From: UBA822 sp965249775
GTDB taxonomy: Bacteria; Gemmatimonadota; Gemmatimonadetes; Longimicrobiales; Gaopeijiaceae
Direction of reading: 5' to 3'
NCBI GenBank assembly: GCA_965249775.1
Contig: OZ252253.1
Span: 2,418,001-2,482,000 of the forward strand
DNA: 64,000 nt
In this document: positions 53,270-61,694 of the stretch, one piece after another
How the letters are laid out: every line of letters starts with the position of its first letter
Position numbering within the stretch: the first letter of the stretch is position 1
Notes under the pieces: generated by a model
The model's database searches: none
What the model saw: the letters and a program-made list of their open reading frames with translations, nothing else
What the model was told of the DNA's origin: nothing
Translations under genes and position numbers: made by a program

Positions 53270-53338
53270 TCAGCAGCAATCGCCGCCGCATCCGCAGTCA
53301 CCGCAGCAATTGCAGCAACCGCTCGATCTGCAAGGCAT
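53270..53338 (-). CDS. 22-residue cysteine-rich peptide, putative metal binder
   Basis: ATG 53338 has GGAGG five bases upstream, a stronger site than most genes here. The peptide reads MPCRSSGCCNCC followed by GDCGCGGDCC: nine Cys among 22 residues in CC and CxC patterns typical of thiolate metal sites. It starts 20 bp after the stop of the ArsR-family regulator and must be co-transcribed with it. The regulator itself has CxC motifs. I infer a metallothionein-like or metal-chaperone micropeptide controlled by the metal sensor. No named family is known to me. Confidence 0.65.
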   Translation of the reverse strand: MPCRSSGCCNCCGDCGCGGDCC

Positions 53339-53358
53339 GAGACCTCCAGAGGTATGGG

Positions 53359-53688
53359 TTAAAGGCAGCTGGAACCGTCTGAGCAATTGCAAGCATCTTC
53401 CCACTGCTCGAGCGCGGGGTCCAGCAGGAAACGGAAGTCCGAGACGGCCTCTGGATTGAGCGAGTAACACGTCCGAGGCCCATCCAGCTCTCCCGTGATC
53501 CAGCCTGCAGTCTTGAGCACCTTCAAGTGCTGCGAGACGGTTGACTGGGCCAGCGGAGACTCCTCGACGATCTCGCCACAAATGCACGCGCTTCGGGCCA
53601 GCGTTCGTAAGATCGCGATCCGAGCTGGGTGGCCGAGCGCCTTGGCCATGGCGGCGAGTCGTTCATCGGGGATTGTGGAGGTTATCAT
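53359..53688 (-). CDS. ArsR/SmtB-family metal-responsive repressor
   Basis: 109 residues from ATG 53688. The winged helix is clear: MAKALGHPARIAILRTLA, SPLAQSTVSQHLKVLKTAGWI. An alpha-3-type metal site CICGEI (compare ELCVCDL in ArsR) and a C-terminal CNCSDGSSC suggest binding of a thiophilic metal or metalloid. It would repress its own operon, including the Cys-rich peptide, until metal binds. An AT-rich inverted repeat sits directly upstream. Confidence 0.92.
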   Translation of the reverse strand: MITSTIPDERLAAMAKALGHPARIAILRTLARSACICGEIVEESPLAQSTVSQHLKVLKTAGWITGELDGPRTCYSLNPEAVSDFRFLLDPALEQWEDACNCSDGSSCL

Positions 53689-53699
53689 CTCGGTCCCAT

Positions 53700-53728
53700 T
53701 TAATCGTTAATCGACGATATACGATAAT
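53700..53728. promoter_or_regulatory. ArsR operator candidate
   Basis: An AT-rich patch in GC-rich DNA with ATCGT (53703-53707) and ACGAT (53721-53725) inverted around a central ATCGACGAT. It lies 12-40 bp before the arsR start, where ArsR/SmtB repressors bind. Confidence 0.4.
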
Positions 53729-53791
53729 CAACACCGCGGACAAGGTGCAAGAGGGGCTCTTCTCCTTTGCTCTTTCTGCTTGCGCCCAGGA

Positions 53792-54355
53792 CTAGCGCAG
53801 CTCCGCGCAGGCGATCACTCCCGGATCGGTCGGCGTCACCTCGCCGATCATCTCCCGGCTCACGGGAGACTCGCCGTAGTACATGGCGCACCCTTGTGAC
53901 GGCCCGAGTGCTGCGTGCGTCGCCCACGCAGCCCACCCCTTTGGGGTCGCGTACACTGTGATCTCCACGCCGTGCGAGCTCGTAAACGCCAGGTCCGTTG
54001 CGGAGCTCGTGTAGGCGTAGTGGTCGGAGTAGTAGATCTCCTGCAGAGAGGCCACGTTCTTCAGATCCGACCTCATCGCGGCGCCGTACGCCATCTCACG
54101 ACTGCAGCGCGTTCCGGGTGTCACCGCAATCGCCATCATCAAGAGCACCAACGCCGTCACGGTCGTCCGCACCAAGCCGAAGCGGCGAACGATCAGCGCC
54201 GTCAGGATGCCGAAATCGAGGGGCCTCGGCACAAGGGCGCCTTGGACTAGCCCGCCGACGATCACAACGGCGGCAACCGACATCAGAATCATCCGCCCAT
54301 GGCGTCGGAAGACGGAGCCCGCGAAGGCGCCCCCGCCCAGGTCTCTATCGAACAT
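53792..54355 (-). CDS. Membrane protein with pilin-like C-terminal domain
   Basis: 187 residues from ATG 54355, with AAGGA upstream. Two or three hydrophobic segments (MILMSVAAVVIVGGLVQGAL, ALIVRRFGL, VTALVLLMMAIAV) precede a domain resembling the globular part of type IV pilins: AMRSDLKNVASLQEIYYSDH, YTSSATDL, GVEITVYATPKGW, then a Cys (SQGCAMYYG). The RSDLKNVASLQEIYY pattern is frequent in minor pilin-like proteins. The membrane part is longer than in pilins and lacks a clear prepilin peptidase site, so it is not a classical pilin. Confidence 0.65.
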   Translation of the reverse strand: MFDRDLGGGAFAGSVFRRHGRMILMSVAAVVIVGGLVQGALVPRPLDFGILTALIVRRFGLVRTTVTALVLLMMAIAVTPGTRCSREMAYGAAMRSDLKNVASLQEIYYSDHYAYTSSATDLAFTSSHGVEITVYATPKGWAAWATHAALGPSQGCAMYYGESPVSREMIGEVTPTDPGVIACAELR

Positions 54356-54498
54356 CGTGAAGATCCTTCTTGCGCAGCTGTGACCGTGAAACCGAACTCT
54401 AGTGGACGTTCTGGGGCAAGGATCGTGCACACGGAAGTTCCTGCCCCGGAAAACCCCGACAATCAGAGCGCTTCCGATGTCCTTCTGAGCGATAAAGG

Positions 54499-55797
54499 AC
54501 CTGGGTAACAGTTAAGTCAAGAGACCTGGGTAACAGTTCGCCGTCCTTTGTAGGTACCACCAGTTCTTCTTTTCCCTCTACCGAGGGAGTCAAAGATTCG
54601 GTGTTTGGGTTCAACGAATCGACCGAGCCAGATGGGACCGAAGTAGACGTCGAAGAGGCCGTGGTCAACTTGCTCGAGGCCGACGTCATGACCTGCGAGG
54701 AGCCTGCTGACAGGGATGCGCCTGGCGTACCAACGGATGCCGCCGTTGGAGCTGACGAGGCGGGTCTCGAAGTGGCCCGGGTAGGTGATGGGCTTGAGGG
54801 TCTTTGGGAAGCGCCTGGGTGAGGGAGAGTAGAAGTCAGCGGGCACGGCGCCGTCGAGAGCTTCATGAGGTCGGATGTGATTGAACTCGGCTTGGAAGTC
54901 ACGGAAGGCTCGTTGTTGGGTTCGCATGTTGGATCGGGGCGGCCGGGTGGTACGGCGCTTGAGGACGAGGTGCATGTTCTCGTGTTTTCCGTTCTGCTGA
55001 GGGCTGGCAGGCTCAATGAGATCGGGCATGATGCCGAGCTGGACGAACCAGACGGAGAGCCTGGACAGACGGCCGAGGGCATTGGAAGCGAAGGGCGTCC
55101 CGTTGTCCGTGCGGATCCTCTCGGGCAGCCCGAACCGACGGAAGAGGCGCGTGAACACTGGGATAACGCCGTCGATGCTGACGTCGATGCGCCCGCGACA
55201 GTCGAGCAGGAAACGCGAGTGCATGTCCTGGACGGTGAGTGGATAGCAGTACCGTCCGTCTCGGGTGCGGAACTCGCCCTTGAAGTCGGCGCTCCAGCTC
55301 CGGTTGGGCACATCGGCTGCAGCATCGGGTCGGCCCGGGTGCCAACGTCGGGCCCTCCGTCGTCGCTTGGGCACGAGATCGTGACGACGCAGAATGTTGT
55401 GGATCGTGGTGCGCGAGGGCAGGACGAGCTCGGGTGTGTGCTTGTCGAGGTACCAACGGATCTTCTTCGCGCCGTAGTCGGTGTAGGTACGTCGGACCCC
55501 GAGGATGGCCTCGACGACTTCGGGGGGCGTCGCCCAGGGGCAATGCTTGGGTCGACTCGACCGGTTTCGAAGTCCTTCGGGGCCGTGCGTTCTCCAGCGG
55601 TCCAGCCACTCGTAGCCGGTCTTGCGGCTGATCCCGTAGTGGGCGCAGAGCCACGTGAAGCTGTGCAGACTCCGGTGAGCGTCTTCGATGAAACGGCTTC
55701 GTTCGTCCACGATATCAGTCTCCGTGAACGGCATCGGTCACCTCCTGTAGGGGTGCCGACTGTTACCCATGTCTCTTTACTTACTTGTATACCATGT
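54499..55797 (-). mobile_element. IS481-family insertion sequence
   Basis: About 1.3 kb carrying one transposase gene on the minus strand. Ends are related as inverted repeats: the left starts ACCTGGGTAACAGTT and contains a second copy of that motif 25 bp further in (54523-54538). The inverted right end has AGAGACATGGGTAACAGT with a more diverged outer copy. The aligned ends agree at about 31 of 39 positions. No target duplication is obvious. Edges are approximate. Confidence 0.7.
54517..55734 (-). CDS. IS481-family DDE transposase
   Basis: 405 residues from ATG 55734 with AGGAGGTGACCG directly upstream. N-terminal HTH (LCAHYGISRKTGYEWLDRW), then an rve/DDE integrase core with WSADFKGEF (first Asp), RTDNGTPFAS (second Asp) and SPQQNGKHENMH (Glu). 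Length and motifs are intact, so the element may be active. Confidence 0.93.
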   Translation of the reverse strand: MPFTETDIVDERSRFIEDAHRSLHSFTWLCAHYGISRKTGYEWLDRWRTHGPEGLRNRSSRPKHCPWATPPEVVEAILGVRRTYTDYGAKKIRWYLDKHTPELVLPSRTTIHNILRRHDLVPKRRRRARRWHPGRPDAAADVPNRSWSADFKGEFRTRDGRYCYPLTVQDMHSRFLLDCRGRIDVSIDGVIPVFTRLFRRFGLPERIRTDNGTPFASNALGRLSRLSVWFVQLGIMPDLIEPASPQQNGKHENMHLVLKRRTTRPPRSNMRTQQRAFRDFQAEFNHIRPHEALDGAVPADFYSPSPRRFPKTLKPITYPGHFETRLVSSNGGIRWYARRIPVSRLLAGHDVGLEQVDHGLFDVYFGPIWLGRFVEPKHRIFDSLGRGKRRTGGTYKGRRTVTQVS

Positions 55798-56000
55798 CTG
55801 TTTACCGGACCTTCCGGGCAGTTTCACAGGCGATTGGCGCAGGTGGTTGGAGGTGCAAATTGCACGAACCCTGGCGAAATCAGTTCGACTCGATGCGGCA
55901 GGCGATCCTACCGTTCGATGGCCGTCTTCTCATTCAGGGGGAGTGAGTCGCGTCTCGTCCGGGGCTACAGATAGGACCGACAACTCCCACGGACGGCCTT

Positions 56001-56048
56001 CTGCTTGCGCCTACCGGCCCACTCTCGGATGTTGAGCGCAGCCTGATC
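56001..56048 (+). repeat. Upstream flank repeat U, copy 2 (before kinase gene)
   Basis: 48 bp, 45 identical to 52247-52294, ending 13 bp before the kinase start. Between the IS481 end (55797) and this repeat are about 200 bp in which I see no gene. Confidence 0.85.
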
Positions 56049-56061
56049 TCGGAGTGCGCCT

Positions 56062-58755
56062 ATGTCTGATCCCGCCACCCGTCTCAACACAGCCCTAGAA
56101 GGCCGCTACGCCATCGAACGTGAGCTAGGCGAGGGTGGCATGGCGACGGTGTACCTGGCCGACGACCTCAAGCACCAGCGTAAGGTCGCCCTCAAGGTCC
56201 TGAAGCCCGAGTTGGCCGCGGTTGTCGGAGCTGAACGTTTCCTGGCCGAAATCCAGGTCACGGCCAACCTCCAACATCCGCACATTCTGCCGCTTCACGA
56301 CTCCGGAGAAGTGGACGGAGTCCTCTTCTATGTCATGCCCTACGTCGAGGGCCAGACGCTGAGCAAGAAGCTGGAGAACGAAAAGCAGCTCGGCCTAGAA
56401 AACGCTTTGGAGATTACCGGCAAGGTGGCCTCCGCTCTGGACTACGCACACGAACAGGGCGTCGTGCACCGGGACATCAAGCCGGGCAACATCCTGCTGA
56501 GCGAGCGGGGCGAGCCGACGATAGCGGATTTCGGGATCGCGCTCGCCGTGGCACAGGCGGGTGGGGAACGGGTGACGGAGACGGGGGTCAGTCTCGGGAC
56601 CCCCCATTACATGAGTCCGGAGCAGGCCGCGGGTGACCGGGACATCGGTCCACGCTCGGATGTCTACGCACTCGGGTGTGTTCTGTACGAAATGCTCACC
56701 GGAGAGCCCCCTTATGCGGGCAGAAGCGCTCAAGCCGTGCTGGCGAAGATCCTGACCGAAGAACCCGCATCACCGGCGAAACACCGTCCTTCGGTCCCAG
56801 CGAATGTGGACGCGTCCGTTCGGAAGGCGCTGGAGAAGCTGCCGGCGGACCGTTTCGAGTCGGCAGAAGAATTCGCGAAGGCGTTGGAAGATCGGGCCTT
56901 TCGTTATGGGGAGCCTGCAGAGGCGGGACGCTCGGTCGCAGGTGCGGGCAATTGGAATCGGTTGAGCATTTCCATGACCGCTCTCGCGTCTGGCCTTGCC
57001 GTGGCCCTCGCCGTTGTCGCGTGGGCCATGTCCCGCCCCCAAGAGCCTCGACCGATCGTGAGGTCCCTGGTGAGCTTCCCTGAGGGCTTGGAGTTTGCGA
57101 GTCAGCCTGGGCAAGTCGGCATAGGCCTCGCTCTATCCCCTGACGGCTCGAGTATCGTATACAAAGGCCGATCTCAACTCTTGCACCGTCGGCTCGAGAG
57201 TTTTGCGGTCGAGCCGATCCCCGGAACAGAGGGAGCTTCGAACCCAGTTTTCTCCCCCGACGGAGATTCTGTGGCCTTCACGACAGCAGGAGGCGGTCTG
57301 CGGACCGTATCTCTCCTGGGGGGTCCGCCGCGTACGGTCCTGGCATCCGGAGTACGTGGAGGTGGATTGGATTGGGGCTCGGACGGGATGTTGTATTTCT
57401 CTGACGAGGCGGCAACAATCCAGCGCGTTCCGGTGGAAGGGGGTGATCCGGAGCTGATGACCGCGCACGACGCTGGAATCCGGCACCTATGGGTAGACGT
57501 CCTGCCCGAGAAGCGGGGGTTCTTGTTTACGATCTGGCGAGGCGGACCCGCGCAGAGCGAGATCGGGGTCATGGACTTCGACGAGAGCGAGATCCGAACT
57601 CTCCTTCCCGGGGGGATGGCGCGGTACGCTCCTTCAGGTCACCTCGTGTACGCCGCGACGGACGGTACGCTCCTGGGGGCACCGTTCGACTTGGATCAAC
57701 TGGAAGTCACCGGACCATCGGTGGCGTTGGGCGAAACCGTGGCGGTGGACTTTCAATCGAGGTCGCAATTCGCGGTCTCGACGACGGGTGCGCTGCTCTA
57801 CGTTCCTGGCGAGGGCGCAACCACAGAGACCCTCGTTCCCGTGTGGGTGGACCGCGACGGCACCGCTCGGGAGATCGATCCAGAATGGAGTTTTCGCGGA
57901 ACACCGGCCAATTCCAGTCTCGCCCTCGATCCTTCCGGAGCTCGACTCGCGCTCTCGATCATGGATTCTGAGGGGAGGTTTGACCTGTGGATCAAGCAGT
58001 TGGGCCAGGGGCCCCGGGGACCGCGGCGCCGGTTTACGTTCGAGGGGTCAGTCAACCGCAGGGCTACGTGGTCATCGGATGGTCAGTGGTTGACGTTCAA
58101 CTCCAATCGCGACGGAGACCTCCAGCTTTGGAGGAAGCGGGCGGATGGGAGTGACACCGCACAAGTTGTATTGGATGGGGAGGGGACCATCCTAGAGGCG
58201 CTCTACTCCCGGGATGGCGTTTGGGTGGTGTTCCGTACGGGGGGGCTTGGCATCAGCGCGGCCGACATCTACGCGATTCGCCCGGAGATCGACAGCGTTG
58301 CAGTTCCCCTGGTACCGACGGAGTTCAATGACTACTCCGCCACCCTATCCCCCGATGGACGCTGGCTGGCGTACGTCTCACGTAAATCGGGCCGAGACGA
58401 GGTGTACGTGAGCCCCTTCCCGGACGCGGGTTCCGCCGGGCCGGTGCAGGTGTCCAACGCTGGAGGAAGGGAGCCGATGTGGGCACACAGCGGTCGTGAG
58501 CTGTTCTTCCGGAACGGGAACCACGAGTTGGTGGCGGTCGAGGTGACAGGAGACCCGTCCTTCTCGGCAGGCCAGCAGGAGGTGCTGTACTCCTTGGCGG
58601 ACTACCTGCCCGGTAACGGCCACGCACAATTCGACGTGAGCCCCGACGACGAGAGTTTCGTCATGTTGCGGATCGTCCAAGATGAATCCCCCGCCGACCA
58701 GCTGATCCTCGTCCAAAATTTCTTCGAAGAATTGAAGTCACGAGTGCCGAACTGA
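56062..58755 (+). CDS. Membrane Ser/Thr protein kinase with TolB-like propeller
   Basis: 897 residues from ATG 56062. Kinase domain about 17-275: GEGGMA loop 23-28, Lys45, HRDIKPGN 136-143, intact DFG 156-158, SPEQA. One transmembrane helix (about 302-324, LSISMTALASGLAVALAVV) is followed by an extracytoplasmic WD40/PD40-type propeller (about 340-890) with repeats such as LSPDGSSIVYKG, FSPDGDSVAFTT, LSPDGRWLAYVS and VSPDDESFVML. This architecture is typical of Gemmatimonadota and Acidobacteriota kinases that sense periplasmic signals. It is the intact paralogue of the pseudogene at 378, sharing most of the kinase-domain sequence. Confidence 0.95.
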   Translation: MSDPATRLNTALEGRYAIERELGEGGMATVYLADDLKHQRKVALKVLKPELAAVVGAERFLAEIQVTANLQHPHILPLHDSGEVDGVLFYVMPYVEGQTLSKKLENEKQLGLENALEITGKVASALDYAHEQGVVHRDIKPGNILLSERGEPTIADFGIALAVAQAGGERVTETGVSLGTPHYMSPEQAAGDRDIGPRSDVYALGCVLYEMLTGEPPYAGRSAQAVLAKILTEEPASPAKHRPSVPANVDASVRKALEKLPADRFESAEEFAKALEDRAFRYGEPAEAGRSVAGAGNWNRLSISMTALASGLAVALAVVAWAMSRPQEPRPIVRSLVSFPEGLEFASQPGQVGIGLALSPDGSSIVYKGRSQLLHRRLESFAVEPIPGTEGASNPVFSPDGDSVAFTTAGGGLRTVSLLGGPPRTVLASGVRGGGLDWGSDGMLYFSDEAATIQRVPVEGGDPELMTAHDAGIRHLWVDVLPEKRGFLFTIWRGGPAQSEIGVMDFDESEIRTLLPGGMARYAPSGHLVYAATDGTLLGAPFDLDQLEVTGPSVALGETVAVDFQSRSQFAVSTTGALLYVPGEGATTETLVPVWVDRDGTAREIDPEWSFRGTPANSSLALDPSGARLALSIMDSEGRFDLWIKQLGQGPRGPRRRFTFEGSVNRRATWSSDGQWLTFNSNRDGDLQLWRKRADGSDTAQVVLDGEGTILEALYSRDGVWVVFRTGGLGISAADIYAIRPEIDSVAVPLVPTEFNDYSATLSPDGRWLAYVSRKSGRDEVYVSPFPDAGSAGPVQVSNAGGREPMWAHSGRELFFRNGNHELVAVEVTGDPSFSAGQQEVLYSLADYLPGNGHAQFDVSPDDESFVMLRIVQDESPADQLILVQNFFEELKSRVPN

Positions 58756-58763
58756 AGGCTCAG

Positions 58764-58794
58764 ATCCCCCGGCTTCGCGTCTTCGTGGAAGGCG
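58764..58794 (+). repeat. Downstream flank repeat D, copy 2
   Basis: 31 bp, 30 identical to 53188-53218, eight bases after the kinase stop. It reads IPRLRVFVEGAVIVG and then stops, again like the N-terminus of a small membrane protein gene cut short. Confidence 0.8.
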
Positions 58795-58929
58795 CCGTGA
58801 TCGTCGGCTAGCGCCGGCGCCGCGCCTACCAACGTGCCCAACTCCCCGCGTTGCTTAGGCCGACCTGGGTCCGTAGTGTATCCAACGACTTCCACGCGAT
58901 GGTTTACCCTGCACCGGCAGGAGGCGGCA

Positions 58930-60471
58930 ATGGGAAAGCGAAGGCGAATATCCAGCTACCGTATTCTCACTCCTGGCCTTGGCATCATTGCCGCGACGGT
59001 CGGGCTCGTTAGCCCGGGGCTCCAGGCGGGACTCCAGGCCCAAGACGCCAACGTCCTCCTGGACGCCTTCGGCGAGGTCCGCGACGACGCGTTCGACTAC
59101 ATGCGCATGCCGTTGTCCGGCGACGACCGCGTCTACGCGCGGATCGACGGGCGTCACATCAAGGAGCTGATGAACGAGGTCATCGCGTTCTCGCATCGGA
59201 GCCGGGACGACGGAAACAAGTATTGGGGCCGGATCGCCGGATCCGAGTACGAGGCGATGACGGCCGATTGGCTGGCGGCGAGATTCCGTGCTCTCGGCCT
59301 GGAAGACATCCACCAGGTCCCGTTCGATCTCGGCCCACAGTGGACGCCACGGGATTGGAGCCTGACCGCCTCAGGTAGGGGACAGACGCTCACCTTCCCG
59401 AGCGCGTACCCGGCCCCTCCGTCAAGCGTTTGGGGCTCTGGCCGATATACTGGACGAACTGTCGTGAGTCCTTACGAGGTGCCGAACGACGCCGAAGCAG
59501 TTTGGGTCGGGCTCGGTACCGCTGCGGACTTCACCGGGCGTGACGTGAACGGCAAAGCCGTCGTCTTCCAGGCCATGCTGGCGCCCGGTCAGATGGGGAA
59601 TTCTTCCCGTTGGGAACGGGTCGCTCAACGGGCGCAGGCCGCCGGTGCGGCGCTCGCCGTCGGTATCTGGGGATATGCCGAAAACATGGGCGTGATCCAA
59701 GACCTTCCCACGACAGCGTTGCCGGGTTTCTGGGTCGGGTACGAGGACGGCCAGCGGCTCCGGGGGCTGATCGAAGAGGGACCGGTGAGGATCAGCGCGA
59801 GCGTCGACGTGGACATGGTCGCCGGACAGACCAGTCCGAGCCAATATGCGATGCTCCCGGGCACGACGGACGAGACGATCATCATCACGGCGCACCTGGA
59901 CGGGTGGTTCGAGGCTGCACTGGACAACGCGTCGGGCGTGGCGGTGATGCTCGCGCTTGCCGAGCACTTTTCTCAGATCCCGCGTGACCAGCGACGCAGG
60001 AACATGATCTTCGTCGGTACCGCCGGACATCACATCGGCTCGCCCAACTCACCCTACATGCGTGAGCAGGGCATGCTGGAGAGGACCGCCCTCTTGCTCA
60101 ACGCCGAGCACATCGCGCCGGTGCAGTTCCTGGGATTCGGGACGGAGCTCCGGAGAACGGTCGGCATCTCGCCCCGACGTTGGTGGGTACATGGGAGTGA
60201 CGAGCTCCTCGACATCGTGCTCGGTGCCTACCGTACGTTCGGGGTGAGCATCGTCGGGGAGATGCATCCCAGCGCCTCGGGAGAGATCGGACAGATTGAC
60301 GAGGAGGCGCCGTCGATCCAGCTCATTCGGTCCCCGGAGCACAAGCACACCGACTTGGACGTATCGACGCTGATCCCCTCCGTGGGACTCGAGGCCGTGG
60401 CTCGGGCATACGCGAAGATCATCGATGGGGTCAACGGGCTTAGCCTCGCCGAGCTCCAGCCGAATCAGTGA
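58930..60471 (+). CDS. Exported M28-like peptidase with altered catalytic residues
   Basis: 513 residues from ATG 58930 with AGGAGG upstream and a signal (ILTPGLGIIAATVGLV). A PA-type insert (about 180-300, GKAVVFQAML, AGAALAVGIWGY) precedes an M28 zinc-peptidase core: IIITAHLDGWFEAALDNASGVAVML taken in parts shows the first His-x-Asp and the bridging Asp (LDNASG). The usual Glu-Glu of FxGEExGxxGS is replaced by TAGHHIGSPNS, and the next ligand block is NAEHIAP. It may use other ligands, or be a non-catalytic binding protein. Confidence 0.82.
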   Translation: MGKRRRISSYRILTPGLGIIAATVGLVSPGLQAGLQAQDANVLLDAFGEVRDDAFDYMRMPLSGDDRVYARIDGRHIKELMNEVIAFSHRSRDDGNKYWGRIAGSEYEAMTADWLAARFRALGLEDIHQVPFDLGPQWTPRDWSLTASGRGQTLTFPSAYPAPPSSVWGSGRYTGRTVVSPYEVPNDAEAVWVGLGTAADFTGRDVNGKAVVFQAMLAPGQMGNSSRWERVAQRAQAAGAALAVGIWGYAENMGVIQDLPTTALPGFWVGYEDGQRLRGLIEEGPVRISASVDVDMVAGQTSPSQYAMLPGTTDETIIITAHLDGWFEAALDNASGVAVMLALAEHFSQIPRDQRRRNMIFVGTAGHHIGSPNSPYMREQGMLERTALLLNAEHIAPVQFLGFGTELRRTVGISPRRWWVHGSDELLDIVLGAYRTFGVSIVGEMHPSASGEIGQIDEEAPSIQLIRSPEHKHTDLDVSTLIPSVGLEAVARAYAKIIDGVNGLSLAELQPNQ

Positions 60472-60516
60472 CGACACGCAGTCCGCGCAGAACCGGCCCT
60501 AACGGAGGGAAGAAGT

Positions 60517-61647
60517 GTGAAGACTAGCCACCTAGCTGTCCTGGCATGTGGAGTGGGAGTGAGCCTCGCCCTCGGCCCTGCCCAGGTCGAGTCGCAGACA
60601 CAACCCCGTTCGTCGGCCGAGTGGGATCGAGCGGCGGCAGCCGCCTACCTCGACGGACGAGCAGCCTGGTGGCGGACCTGGCCCATCGCAGACCGCGACC
60701 ACGAGACGTCCTGCGTCTCGTGTCATACGACGCTTCCGTATGCCCTGGCCCGGCCCGCACTTCGCGCGGCTCTAGGAGAGACAGGCCCGAGAGTCCCCGA
60801 AGTGGACCTGCTACGCGATGTCGAGAAGAGAGTGGCCCTCTGGGACGAGGTAGATCCGTACTACCCGGACCAGACCGTGGGTCTCCCAAAAACCAGTGAG
60901 TCGAGAGGGACGGAAGCCATCCTGAACGCGCTGATTCTGGCCAGCCGTGACGCGCAGGAGGGACACCTGACCCGCGAAACACGTCGGGCGTTCGAGAATC
61001 TGTGGGCGCTTCAGTTCACTCGCGGGGAGGGCAGAGGCGCCTGGGCGTGGCTGTACTTCGACCTGGCTCCCTGGGAGTCGGAAGTTGCGGCTTACTTCGG
61101 AGCTGCACTCGCCGCCGTGGCGGTCGGAATCGCACCAGACGAGTACGCGACTTCGACCGAGATCGAGGATCGAGTGGCATCGCTCAAGGCGTATCTCCAG
61201 GACGACTCGGAAAGCCGGTCGGCATTCGACCGAGTCATGTTGCTTTGGGCTTCCTCTGAGCTCCCCGATCTTTTGACGCGGGATCAACAGCAGTCGATCA
61301 TCGCCGATGTCACGCGCCTGCAGAACGCCGACGGCGGCTGGAGTCTTACCTCCCTGGGGCAGTGGGAGCCCCCGGATGGATTCTCCCCGAGTCTCGAGAG
61401 CGATGGATACGCCACCGGGTTGATCGCGTTCGCTCTTCAAAAGGCAGGTGTTTCGCCCGCTGAGGAGAATCTGAGTGAGGCCCTCGCCTGGTTGGTGCAG
61501 AACCAGGATCCGACAAGCGGCATGTGGCCCGCCTCCTCACTCAACAGAGAGAGGGATCCTACATCGGATAGAGGGCTCCTGATGGCCGACGCAGCCACGG
61601 CGTTCGCCGTGCTGGCGCTGATGGAGGCGGATCAGTTGAATCAGTGA
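60517..61647 (+). CDS. Exported CxxCH protein with terpenoid-cyclase-like toroid
   Basis: 376 residues from GTG 60517 with GGAGGG upstream and a signal (VLACGVGVSLALGPAQV). A c-type heme motif Cys66-V-S-Cys69-His70 (SCVSCHTTLPYAL) is followed by repeats of the squalene-cyclase/prenyltransferase alpha-alpha toroid, e.g. LQNADGGWSLTSLGQW, YATGLIAFALQKAG, ALAWLVQNQDPTSGMWPA. Cyclase-type catalytic DxDD is not seen. Such proteins accompany exported DUF1549/1592 systems in related bacteria and may act in electron transfer or binding. It follows the M28-like gene by 45 bp. Confidence 0.82.
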   Translation: MKTSHLAVLACGVGVSLALGPAQVESQTQPRSSAEWDRAAAAAYLDGRAAWWRTWPIADRDHETSCVSCHTTLPYALARPALRAALGETGPRVPEVDLLRDVEKRVALWDEVDPYYPDQTVGLPKTSESRGTEAILNALILASRDAQEGHLTRETRRAFENLWALQFTRGEGRGAWAWLYFDLAPWESEVAAYFGAALAAVAVGIAPDEYATSTEIEDRVASLKAYLQDDSESRSAFDRVMLLWASSELPDLLTRDQQQSIIADVTRLQNADGGWSLTSLGQWEPPDGFSPSLESDGYATGLIAFALQKAGVSPAEENLSEALAWLVQNQDPTSGMWPASSLNRERDPTSDRGLLMADAATAFAVLALMEADQLNQ

Positions 61648-61686
61648 CGAGGCCACAGTCGACTGAGGCCGTAGTCGACTGAGGCC
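61645..61686. repeat. Short tandem repeat between convergent genes
   Basis: AGTCGACTGAGGCC occurs at 61657-61670 and again at 61673-61686, with a partial unit before it (GACGAGGCC). Each copy contains the palindrome AGTCGACT. It fills the 47-bp gap between the CxxCH protein and the decarboxylase-like gene and may act as a transcription end. Confidence 0.6.
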
Positions 61687-61694
61687 ATAATTGA

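Noticed and set aside
52247..58794. U/D flanks as integron attC sites
   Set aside because: No attC-like palindromic core sites and no integron integrase; U and D are not self-complementary.
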